Below, piece after piece: positions 1 to 7,602 of a DNA stretch of 41,877 nt (its first letter is position 1; each line of letters opens with the position of its first letter). The stretch is taken from the NCBI GenBank assembly GCA_017447305.1, contig JAFSNY010000003.1, forward strand, positions 1-41,877, given 5' to 3'. Made by a program: the position numbers and the translations under genes. The notes beneath the pieces are model-generated. The model made no database searches, was not told the DNA's origin, and saw only the letters and a list, made by a program, of their open reading frames with translations. The DNA is from Bacilli bacterium. GTDB taxonomy: Bacteria; Bacillota_I; Bacilli_A; RFN20; CAG-826.

Positions 1-113
1 ACAATAGACCTAGGAAATGTAACAACTGGATATCTCCATCAAAATTGATGTCTGAAGCTATCTCTAAGTGTTGCAATTAACATTACAATTTACTATCATA
101 ACATCAAAGAATA

Positions 114-156
114 CCCCCACAGCGACTTTGTTGATGGATACCTATATAGGTGGGGG
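114..156 (+). repeat. Left-end hairpin of the IS605-type element
   Basis: Perfect 7-bp arms CCCCCAC (114-120) and GTGGGGG (150-156) enclose a loop that contains the palindrome CCTATATAGG (141-150). The arm sequence matches the hairpin near the right end of the same element, as expected for subterminal palindromes recognised by Y1 transposases. The rest of 1-276 shows no gene. A TATAAT box at 222-227 could drive tnpB, but its only -35-like match (TTGCTA, 195-200) is 21 bp upstream, so that promoter is doubtful. Confidence 0.55.
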
Positions 157-276
157 ATGAATTTGACAAAGAATAACACAAAAAACTATAGATATTGCTA
201 TTAATATATGTGAGATTTTGATATAATAAATATGTAAGAAAGATATCAATAGATTGATATCTAACTTTGATATTTA

Positions 277-1428
277 ATGTATATGAAGCTTATAAAAAGA
301 GCCTATCGTTTTCGTCTATATCCTACTACTTCTCAAAAAGAATTGATTGAGAAAACTTTAGGTTGTTCTAGGTGGGTCTACAATGAATTTCTTTCTATTA
401 CTAAAAAGAAATATGAAAAAGATCATAATTATAAGATTAATAAATATGACCTTATAAAATTACTTCCAGAACATAAGAACAAATATCCATATCTAAAGGA
501 AGTTGATTCTATTGCTTTACAGCAAAGCGTTATTCGCTTATTCGAAGCTTATAGAAACTTCTTCCGACATGATAGTGACTCCCCAGTATTTAAAAAGAAA
601 AAGAATGATTATGGTTATATTACGATGAATATCAATGACTCTATCCGTATTATAGGTAATGAGATCCAAATTCCTAAAATCGGTAGAGTAAAATTTGTTT
701 ATCATCGTCAGCTACCAGAATCATTTGTCTACTCGATGGTCAGTGTTTCTAGAATTGGGAAATATTATTATGTTTCTCTTCTTGGCGAAGAAGAATATCA
801 AGGATATCAGAAACATAGTAAAGATAATCTAGAATTAACTAATTCCATCGGGTTAGATTTCTCTTTAGCAAATCTATTTGTTAGTGATTCTGAAACTAAG
901 TCTAATATGCCTAAGTATTATGAATCGTCTTTAACTAAATTAGCAAAAGAGCAAAGAAAACTGTCTCATATGGTAAGGGGTGGTAATAACTATAAAGAGC
1001 GGCTTCTTAAAATTACTAATCTACATGAAAGAATTGCTAATCAAAGAAAGAACTATCTACATAAAACTAGTCGATACATTGCTAATAAATATGACTACGT
1101 CTTTGTTGAGGATTTAGATTTAAAAGAGATATCTAAAAGGAAAGAAGAATTAAAACTAGGTGTATTTGTTAGTGATTTAGCCTTTGGCACATTCTTAAAT
1201 CAGCTTAAATATAAATTAGAGTGGCTAAATAAGAAATTAGTAAAAGTAGATAAATATTTCCCATCTAGTCAATTATGTTCTGAATGTGGATATCGGAAAA
1301 TTGATCTACTACTTAAAACTGAATCCTGGATTTGCCCAAATTGTGGAGTGAAACATAACCGCGACCATAATACCGCGGTTAATATTAAAAAAGAAGGAAT
1401 GAGAATGATTCTTAATCCTTCTAATTAA
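277..1428 (+). CDS. tnpB: RNA-guided endonuclease TnpB (IS605-family accessory protein)
   Basis: TnpB is the omega-RNA-guided DNA nuclease of IS200/IS605 elements and the ancestor of Cas12. The 383-residue length is normal for the family. An N-terminal helix-turn-helix/wedge region starts RAYRFRLYPT. The split RuvC nuclease looks intact: first Asp in GLDFSL (D194), Glu in FVEDLDL (E278), last Asp in NRDHNTA (D363). The zinc ribbon has CSEC (C334, C337) and CPNC (C353, C356). The start is uncertain: ATG codons at 277 and 283 both lack a Shine-Dalgarno site, and MKLIKRAYRF from 283 looks like the usual TnpB beginning. No tnpA is adjacent, so this is an orphan tnpB, but nothing in it is broken. 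Confidence 0.95.
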   Translation: MYMKLIKRAYRFRLYPTTSQKELIEKTLGCSRWVYNEFLSITKKKYEKDHNYKINKYDLIKLLPEHKNKYPYLKEVDSIALQQSVIRLFEAYRNFFRHDSDSPVFKKKKNDYGYITMNINDSIRIIGNEIQIPKIGRVKFVYHRQLPESFVYSMVSVSRIGKYYYVSLLGEEEYQGYQKHSKDNLELTNSIGLDFSLANLFVSDSETKSNMPKYYESSLTKLAKEQRKLSHMVRGGNNYKERLLKITNLHERIANQRKNYLHKTSRYIANKYDYVFVEDLDLKEISKRKEELKLGVFVSDLAFGTFLNQLKYKLEWLNKKLVKVDKYFPSSQLCSECGYRKIDLLLKTESWICPNCGVKHNRDHNTAVNIKKEGMRMILNPSN

Positions 1429-1564
1429 ATAACTATAAACAAGTTGTTTGTCTTGATATAAAACAAACTTAACCGAGGGACTCTCGGGGATAGCCCATTG
1501 ATACTGAAATCACTAGATTTCTTGAGTGGGAAGCCCCCATTTTCTATAAGTGGGGAGGAAGTCA
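1429..1564 (+). ncRNA. Putative omega-RNA / right end of the IS605 element
   Basis: The non-coding stretch from the tnpB stop to the right end holds several potential stem-loops: AAGTTGTTTG with CAAACTT (around 1441-1470), CCGAG/CTCGG (1473-1477 with 1483-1487) and CCCCA/TGGGG (1535-1539 with 1551-1555). In characterised TnpB systems the guide RNA covers this 3' region and ends at the right-end border, with the flanking host sequence as guide. Here the guide would begin near 1565 inside the end of the SNF2 gene. The RNA is inferred from position and structure only. Confidence 0.55.
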
Positions 1565-4500
1565 CCCCAAGATATATCCAATATCTTCTAAAGAGAGATT
1601 AACAATTGAGGATTCATCGTCGCTAATTAATGAGGCAATAAGTTCCTTTTTAATGTTTTGAAGTTCCACCACTCTTTGCTCAATCGAGTCTTGGCAGATG
1701 AGTTTGATAACCTCAACATTCTTTTCTTGTCCAATACGATGAGCGCGGTCGGTAGCTTGTTCTTGAGCGGCAACATTCCACCACGGATCAAGGTGAATAA
1801 CTGTATCTGCGCCGGTAAGATTTAATCCAGTTCCGCCTGCTTTTAAAGAGATAAGAACAACTTTATAGTGGCGGTTATTATTGAATTCATTAGTGATTCT
1901 AATTCTTTCTTCACTTTCGGTTTGACCAGTGATTTTTAAATATGAAATATCACTTCTTTTGAATATTTGTTCAACTAACTCTAACGCTTTAACAAACTGC
2001 GAGAAGATTAATATGCGATGTCCCTCATCTATTTTATCTTGAACAATCTCCATCAACGCGTCAATTTTGCCACTACCATCGTGATAGTTTTCAATAAATA
2101 AAGATGGATTAATACATATTTGTCTTAATCTAGTTAGAAGATATAAAACATCAAAGGCTTTTCCTCCTTCTTTTAAGATGTTTCTCGCTTCTAAACGATG
2201 GGCTTCATAAATCTTTCTTTGAGGTTCGTTCATTTCAGAAGAGAAAACAACTTCATATTTTGGAGGTAAATCTTTTAATACATCTTTCTTATTTCTTCTT
2301 AAGATGAATGGAGCGATTTTCTTTCTTAAGCGAGTTTTATAATCATCTCCACCATTTTCATAGGTATCCTTAAATGAATCAATATCGCCAAGATATCCAG
2401 GCATAAGGAAATTAAAGATACTCCATAAATCTAAAACGCTATTCTCAATAGGCGTGCCAGTTAAAACGAAGCGGACTTCACTATTGATATGGGTGACAGT
2501 GATAGCTTTCTTAGCTTTTGAATTCTTGATGGCTTGAGCCTCGTCGAGAATCATGATTTCGAAATGCTTATCCATATATAATTCTTCATCTTGTCTTAAT
2601 GAATCATATGAGGTGATATAGACGACTTTTTCTTCTAAAGAGATACGCTTAATAATCTTTTCTCTTTCCTTTTTATTACCGTATATCGCCTTTATTTTTG
2701 ATTTTGGATCAAATTTTTGGAATTCATTCAACCAGTTAAAAATAAGTGATTTTGGACAGACAATAAGGATTGGAGAATCAATCTGAACACCTTTTAAGAA
2801 AGCGATGATTTCGATGGTTTTTCCTAAACCCATATCATCCGCGAGAATACCAGATAGATGATTTTGATAAAGGATGGTTAACCACCTCACTCCATCTTTT
2901 TGATAATCTCTTAATTCTCCATCAATCTTTTCGATTGTGATATCACTATTTTTGAAGTTTTTAATATTAGAAAGAATTGCCTTAACTTCGTTAGTTATCG
3001 AGATGCCTTTTCTTCCATCTAGAGACTTAAAAGCGTAATAAACAGGGAGTTTTTGATATGTGACAATCTTGTTCTTTTCTAATAAGTCATATTCATCGAT
3101 ATGGTTTTTAAAATCTTCACTTGATGGATCTTCAAGATTAATCACATTATTCCTAAGGAATATATATTTCTTCTTTTGTTTAATAGCTTGATAGATTTTC
3201 ATCAAATCTTCTTCGGAATAAGTCGATTCCTCGATTAAGACATCAAGCATGCTATTACCGTAGTTGACTTTAATTTGTGGAGGAGCGAAAACACTGGTAA
3301 CTTTATTTTGAATATTATCTGATAAATAGACATTTGCGACTTTTTTAAGTTCGGAGAAATCGCTAGTTAAAAAATTCCATATATCGCTTGGGTTTTCCAT
3401 TTTGTTTTCATCATTAAAACCATAATTGGAAAGGAGATGTTTATATCTCTTGAACTGCGCGCGATTATATGGGTTTAAATCTTTTTCTTCGATTAAAACA
3501 CCATTCATATCAAACATCTCATCGTGATAGGTGATAATCTCTTTACTCAAGTCAAAATAGACATTGATGAGTATCTCTTCAAAGGTAAATTCATCAGCGA
3601 TTGCTTCATCATAAGTAAATCTCGTAATATATCGAAGAATGATGGAATATTTAAATTCCTCAATATGTGTGGAAATCGATGGGTAATTTGATTCATTAAT
3701 AATCTTTAATAGATTAATAAAGTTTTCATCACCTTTAACTTGGTCGATGATAAACACGCCATAATCGAGGAGACAAGCTAAATCTTCTTCAAAGACATAA
3801 TTATCTGGATAATCTAGTGATAGTTTATAGTCTTTATCGATATGGATATTAACATCGATTTCATTCATCCTTACTAAGAAAGAATTATTGTCTATCTCCA
3901 CTCTTTGTCCTTTATATATTTCAAATACTTTATATGAAATCGGAGCGCTTTTGAGATTAACATACCTACCAATTGGAGTGGCCGAAACATTAACACTTTT
4001 CATAATTAATTCGATAAGTTTTTGACTAGTTTCATCGAAGACGTGTTTGTTTAAAACGATAGAGAGGTCTTTACCAAATCTTTTTTCAGTGTTGTTTTTA
4101 ATACCATTTAATAAGTCACGTATATCTTTAACAATGTAATATTTATTTCCTCTTCCTATCTTTAAGGAAAGACCATAATATGTTCCAAAGTTTTCAAATA
4201 ATGGATATAAATGGACAGGCGCGGAAACATCCACTCTTTCCTTTTTATCCATATCTTCCGATAAGTCTTTAAAGGAGAGATAGAATTCTTCTTCTGCAGC
4301 CTTTTTCATTTCATCAATGAGATTTTTATATTCTTCATAAAGAGCGTATCTAAAGTCTTCATTATTATCCACTAAGTCATTAACCATATAAGGAATAAAG
4401 ACTAATAGATCTCTTTTATTCTTCGCCCCAGGAGCGTTATAAGCATTTAAAACAATGTTATCTCCCTTGAAGAGATATTCGATATAAAGCAATGCTTTAT

Positions 4501-4678
4501 CATCATGCTTAAATGTTAGATAGATAAGTAAGAACTTATGATTGTTGTCAGTTTTAAATAAATAATGGATCTCAAAGTATTTATGGTATGAAGAAAGATC
4601 CTCGGGACTAATCAAGGCGGTAGAAATGTTTGAGGCAATCTTTTTGACTTTATCGATAAGTTGATTAGATGTCATCAT
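1562..4678 (-). CDS. SNF2-family DEAD/DEAH-like helicase, C-terminus ends at the IS junction
   Basis: A Swi2/Snf2 ATPase of the bacterial RapA/YwqA-like type, which translocates on double-stranded DNA. The last ~440 residues hold the two RecA lobes: Walker A in DDMGLGKT (about residue 615), Walker B DEAQ (about 710), motif III-like LTGTPIENS, motif V AGGTGLNL and motif VI DRAHRIGQ (about 975). The N-terminal ~590 residues probably correspond to the SNF2-associated region. I take the ATG at 4676-4678 as start because GGAGGGG lies just upstream; the frame stays open to 4735, but that would place the site inside the gene. The start overlaps the upstream SWIM gene by 14 nt. The TGA stop (1562-1564) is made by the final TCAC of the IS605 element, so the native last residues may have been replaced. 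Confidence 0.93.
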   Translation of the reverse strand: MMTSNQLIDKVKKIASNISTALISPEDLSSYHKYFEIHYLFKTDNNHKFLLIYLTFKHDDKALLYIEYLFKGDNIVLNAYNAPGAKNKRDLLVFIPYMVNDLVDNNEDFRYALYEEYKNLIDEMKKAAEEEFYLSFKDLSEDMDKKERVDVSAPVHLYPLFENFGTYYGLSLKIGRGNKYYIVKDIRDLLNGIKNNTEKRFGKDLSIVLNKHVFDETSQKLIELIMKSVNVSATPIGRYVNLKSAPISYKVFEIYKGQRVEIDNNSFLVRMNEIDVNIHIDKDYKLSLDYPDNYVFEEDLACLLDYGVFIIDQVKGDENFINLLKIINESNYPSISTHIEEFKYSIILRYITRFTYDEAIADEFTFEEILINVYFDLSKEIITYHDEMFDMNGVLIEEKDLNPYNRAQFKRYKHLLSNYGFNDENKMENPSDIWNFLTSDFSELKKVANVYLSDNIQNKVTSVFAPPQIKVNYGNSMLDVLIEESTYSEEDLMKIYQAIKQKKKYIFLRNNVINLEDPSSEDFKNHIDEYDLLEKNKIVTYQKLPVYYAFKSLDGRKGISITNEVKAILSNIKNFKNSDITIEKIDGELRDYQKDGVRWLTILYQNHLSGILADDMGLGKTIEIIAFLKGVQIDSPILIVCPKSLIFNWLNEFQKFDPKSKIKAIYGNKKEREKIIKRISLEEKVVYITSYDSLRQDEELYMDKHFEIMILDEAQAIKNSKAKKAITVTHINSEVRFVLTGTPIENSVLDLWSIFNFLMPGYLGDIDSFKDTYENGGDDYKTRLRKKIAPFILRRNKKDVLKDLPPKYEVVFSSEMNEPQRKIYEAHRLEARNILKEGGKAFDVLYLLTRLRQICINPSLFIENYHDGSGKIDALMEIVQDKIDEGHRILIFSQFVKALELVEQIFKRSDISYLKITGQTESEERIRITNEFNNNRHYKVVLISLKAGGTGLNLTGADTVIHLDPWWNVAAQEQATDRAHRIGQEKNVEVIKLICQDSIEQRVVELQNIKKELIASLISDDESSIVNLSLEDIGYILG

Positions 4679-6014
4679 AACCCCTCCATCGGTTAATAAT
4701 CGCTTCTCCATCTTGAAGATTGCTCTTGAAATCAATCTTTAAGAGCAACGAATTATCGTCTAATGATTCAATGATTTTATATAGTTCTAAATATTGGTCA
4801 TTTCGGTAAGTTAATCCATCAATCGCATTTTTAACCATTTTTGGAAGGTAATCTTCCATATGATTATCAATAAACCTCTGATAATGAGATAAAACGATTT
4901 GAGGAAGCATCACTTTCTGTGAATGAAGGAATAATTCATATATTTCTTCAACCGAATACTCTAGTCTTTCGATTTCTTCCTTACTTAAGTTACTAAAGAG
5001 ATGACGGTATTTCAAAAAGAGATATTTCTTCGCGGATTTATCAGTGATGTGATTGAAGATATTCACGATATCCTCGTCTTTTATATTTAGTTTTGTGATT
5101 TGTTGAATCATCTCTAAATCGATATTCGCATGGAGCGCAGCGTAAATAATAGCCTCCATCCCTAACGGAGATAGATAAGTTGAATAGAAATTATAAGCAA
5201 AGATACCTTCATATCTCCTCATGAAAATATGAGAAAGCAAGATATCTTCTACGCTTGTGCTTCTACCTTCGATCGCTCTTTGATATCTCTGATGGACCTT
5301 GTTTAGCTTCAATCTTGAATCATAATCGGCTTCATTAATGAGAACCTTAAAAATGTCTTGATTAAGAACAAGAGGAATAAAGGCTTTATTCGTGTAATAA
5401 TCATATCCACGAAGGAATTGATAGACGGATTTGGTGTTTGTTTCTTCTTTTTCAGAGAAAATATTCATCATCTCAAATCCTAAATCAAAATATTCTCTTG
5501 TTATGAGATTGCTCATTTGATGGAACATTTCTTCAAATGGTGTTCTCTTAACCATGACATCATCAATGAGACTCATCGCTAGATATTTCATCAAAGCGAA
5601 AGTGTGTTTACATTCATCCTCTACAACTGGGCAAGAACAATCAAATAATAGCCTTTCAGCATCGGATTTGATTTTTACTTGGTATTTATGTGTTCCTACC
5701 ACGTAGGCTTTAACTTCATAATCTGTGTTAAGAGTGATGTTTATTCTAGTATCGGAAACATATTTCTTTCCTTTATCTTGAGTCCACGAATCAAAGATAT
5801 AATCGATCAGTGTTGTCGAGATGATATCTTTGAGTTTCATCGGAGAAACAAGTTCATGGCAATTCTGTTTAACATAATCAAATAAAAGCTTCTTACTTAT
5901 CTGATTTTCAAAGAAGAAAACATCGATAAATCCATCCCTTGAACTAACGTTATACACTAGTCCTTCATGGAACGATGGATGGTAGATAAATTGGTACTTA
6001 AAAATAGAGTGCAT
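4665..6014 (-). CDS. SWIM zinc-finger protein, partner of the SNF2 helicase
   Basis: This 449-residue protein carries a SWIM motif CxC-x6-CxH (C126, C128, C135, H137, counting from the ATG at 6014), a zinc-binding module that often sits at the N-terminus of Firmicutes SNF2 helicases. The rest is predicted to be mostly helical and I do not recognise it. Here the module is a separate gene; its 3' end overlaps the helicase start by 14 nt, so the two are probably translationally coupled and act together. The start is the ATG at 6012-6014. A TTG directly before it is possible, but no Shine-Dalgarno site precedes either. A -10-like TAAAAT (6022-6027, minus strand) lies only 7 nt upstream, hinting at a leaderless mRNA. 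Confidence 0.85.
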   Translation of the reverse strand: MHSIFKYQFIYHPSFHEGLVYNVSSRDGFIDVFFFENQISKKLLFDYVKQNCHELVSPMKLKDIISTTLIDYIFDSWTQDKGKKYVSDTRINITLNTDYEVKAYVVGTHKYQVKIKSDAERLLFDCSCPVVEDECKHTFALMKYLAMSLIDDVMVKRTPFEEMFHQMSNLITREYFDLGFEMMNIFSEKEETNTKSVYQFLRGYDYYTNKAFIPLVLNQDIFKVLINEADYDSRLKLNKVHQRYQRAIEGRSTSVEDILLSHIFMRRYEGIFAYNFYSTYLSPLGMEAIIYAALHANIDLEMIQQITKLNIKDEDIVNIFNHITDKSAKKYLFLKYRHLFSNLSKEEIERLEYSVEEIYELFLHSQKVMLPQIVLSHYQRFIDNHMEDYLPKMVKNAIDGLTYRNDQYLELYKIIESLDDNSLLLKIDFKSNLQDGEAIINRWRGYDDI

Positions 6015-6145
6015 CAAGATGATTTTATCATAACGCCCCTTCTATTTATAGGGGTTTAGAGACGATTTTTACTTTTTCTAAAAATAATTTTTGAGATATA
6101 AAAATATAACTATCAACCTCATTTTTTGAATAAAAATGAATTAGT

Positions 6146-6173
6146 TTGTTATTTTCTTATATTGTTGTATCAT
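6146..6173 (+). promoter_or_regulatory. Promoter for the acidic-tail membrane protein, apparently leaderless
   Basis: TTGTTA (6146-6151), a 16-bp spacer and TATCAT (6168-6173). The ATG follows 7 nt after the -10 box, which puts the expected transcription start at or next to the start codon. No ribosome-binding site is present. The region shared with the divergent SWIM gene also holds an inverted repeat CCCCT/AGGGG around 6035-6053. Confidence 0.5.
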
Positions 6174-6180
6174 ATTTAGT

Positions 6181-7602
6181 ATGAGATTTATTAAAAAAGA
6201 AACCGATATCGTTATCGATATCAATAACCCGATTACATTACTTAACGGGGAAGATGAAATTGCAAAAGAATTATTAAAACCCAATTATGAGAATCAAGAA
6301 TCTCCATGGGTGTTTTCGTTGTCTGATGAAGAAGGTAAAGAAGTTAAAATCTGTGATGTTGTTCAAGCTAAGGTCAATATCAAAGGAATTGGTTATCTTC
6401 TTGCGTCCTTTAATTTAGAAACGTTTTCTAAAGACACTAGAAAAGAACTCTTTGATAAGTTAATCACCTTAAAAGAACTTGATGTCAAAGAATCAAACGA
6501 ACAATTAGTTAAAAAACTTACCTCCGCGCTAAAATTCATCAACGAATATAAGCCATATTTCGTCATCTTTAATGTTGAAGAAATGGCTGATCAAGTTGAA
6601 TGTGTTTTGTTCGCCTCTCAAATCTTAGAATGTCCACTTCTCTATATTAGAAAAGATGGTAGTCCAATTGTTAAAGTTGAAGGCGACGCTAAAGAAGAAG
6701 TTAAAAACACTCCAGTTGATAATAGATCTGAAAAAGAAATCTTCATGCACTACTTAGTGAATAACTTTGATGAAGAAAAAGTCACAAAAGCATGTGAAGT
6801 GCTCGAACTTAACCAAGAAGAGGTAAAGGAAAAGAAAGAAAACAAGAACGCTTTTGTTGAAAAAGTCAAAATCTTCTTCATGGGATTCAAAAGACCATGT
6901 AAAGAAATCGCTAAATATAAAGTTGAGCATATCTTCAACGCTTTATATTCATTATTAATCGCTATTTGTATTCTCTTATCAGAGGTATATTTCGATAATA
7001 AATCAGCGGGAGTAGGTGTTCTCTTTATCGTCTTTATTATCTTATTCTTCGCTCTTATCGTTTATAACCTCTACATCTTTAATAAAGAAAACAAAGAATC
7101 AACAGTCCATGATTATCTTTTATATGGCGGATTCTCCCTTGTCTCTTTATTCTTAGGAGTATTACTTGGTTGGTTATTAGTTAAGTCCTTAGTGAAATTT
7201 GAAAATCCAATCAACTATGGAAAAGCTATCCTAGTCGCTTCACTCGTATCTCCACTTCTTATTGGCGCCGCTCACGGAGCGAGAATACTCTTTACTTATC
7301 TTCTCTCCAAACCAAAGAAAAAGAAAGAAACTGAAGAACCTAAAGTTGAAGAGGTCAAAGAAGAACCAAAGGTTGAAGAAGTAAAAGCGGAAGAACCAAA
7401 GGTTGAAGAAGTTAAGATTGAGGAAGCTAAGGTCGAGGAAGAACCAAAGGTTGATGAACCAGTAGTCGAAGAGATAAAAACCGAGGAACCTATAGCTGAA
7501 GATTCCGCAGTTGAAGAAATAAAAACTGAAGAACCAGAAGTTGAGGAAATCAAAACTGAAGATTCTACAGCGGAAGAAGTTAAAGACGACGACGCTAAAT
7601 AA
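6181..7602 (+). CDS. Four-helix membrane protein with long acidic repeat tail, unknown function
   Basis: A 473-residue protein of unknown function. Residues 1 to about 235 look soluble and end in a charged helix; about 240-376 contain four hydrophobic segments (starting near NALYSLLIAICIL, GVLFIVFIILFF, GGFSLVSLFLGV and KAILVASLVSPL). Residues 377-473 form a low-complexity tail built from EEPKVEEVK-like units. No signal peptide is seen. It is the only plus-strand gene between 1.4 kb and the window end. Its 3' end overlaps the convergent Wzy-like gene by 8 bp. The start is the first in-frame ATG, and an in-frame stop lies at 6142-6144. I do not recognise a family; the tail alone is not diagnostic. 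Confidence 0.85.
   Translation: MRFIKKETDIVIDINNPITLLNGEDEIAKELLKPNYENQESPWVFSLSDEEGKEVKICDVVQAKVNIKGIGYLLASFNLETFSKDTRKELFDKLITLKELDVKESNEQLVKKLTSALKFINEYKPYFVIFNVEEMADQVECVLFASQILECPLLYIRKDGSPIVKVEGDAKEEVKNTPVDNRSEKEIFMHYLVNNFDEEKVTKACEVLELNQEEVKEKKENKNAFVEKVKIFFMGFKRPCKEIAKYKVEHIFNALYSLLIAICILLSEVYFDNKSAGVGVLFIVFIILFFALIVYNLYIFNKENKESTVHDYLLYGGFSLVSLFLGVLLGWLLVKSLVKFENPINYGKAILVASLVSPLLIGAAHGARILFTYLLSKPKKKKETEEPKVEEVKEEPKVEEVKAEEPKVEEVKIEEAKVEEEPKVDEPVVEEIKTEEPIAEDSAVEEIKTEEPEVEEIKTEDSTAEEVKDDDAK
7309..7599 (+). repeat. Acidic tandem repeat (EEPKVEEV-type) in the C-terminal tail
   Basis: About 97 residues of imperfect repeats, first EEPKVEEVK (three to four near-identical copies), then EEIKTEE-P/D units. 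The DNA copies differ in codon use (e.g. gttgaagaggtc against gttgaagaagta), so this is not a recent slippage array. Such tails are often disordered and extend or bind basic partners; which applies here is unknown. Confidence 0.75.

Larger units (their letters stand above)
114..1564 (+). mobile_element. IS200/IS605-type element with tnpB only
   Basis: A single tnpB lies between two matching subterminal hairpins: the left has arms CCCCCAC/GTGGGGG (114-120 and 150-156), the right has CCCCA/TGGGG (1535-1539 and 1551-1555). The right end finishes GGAGGAAGTCAC at 1564, the form usual for IS605-group right ends, which are cut after a short TCAC/TCAA-like motif. No tnpA (Y1 transposase) is present, so movement would need a transposase in trans. 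The exact left boundary is unresolved; it lies at or before 113. The right boundary abuts the SNF2 gene and forms its stop codon. Confidence 0.75.

Noticed and set aside
114-156. Intrinsic terminator or riboswitch before tnpB
   Set aside because: The arms match the right-end hairpin of the element, so it is better explained as the transposon left end.
7296-7553. Minus-strand Ser/Thr-rich repeat frame opposite the acidic tail
   Set aside because: It arises by antisense reading of the EEPKVEEV repeats; no promoter or ribosome site.
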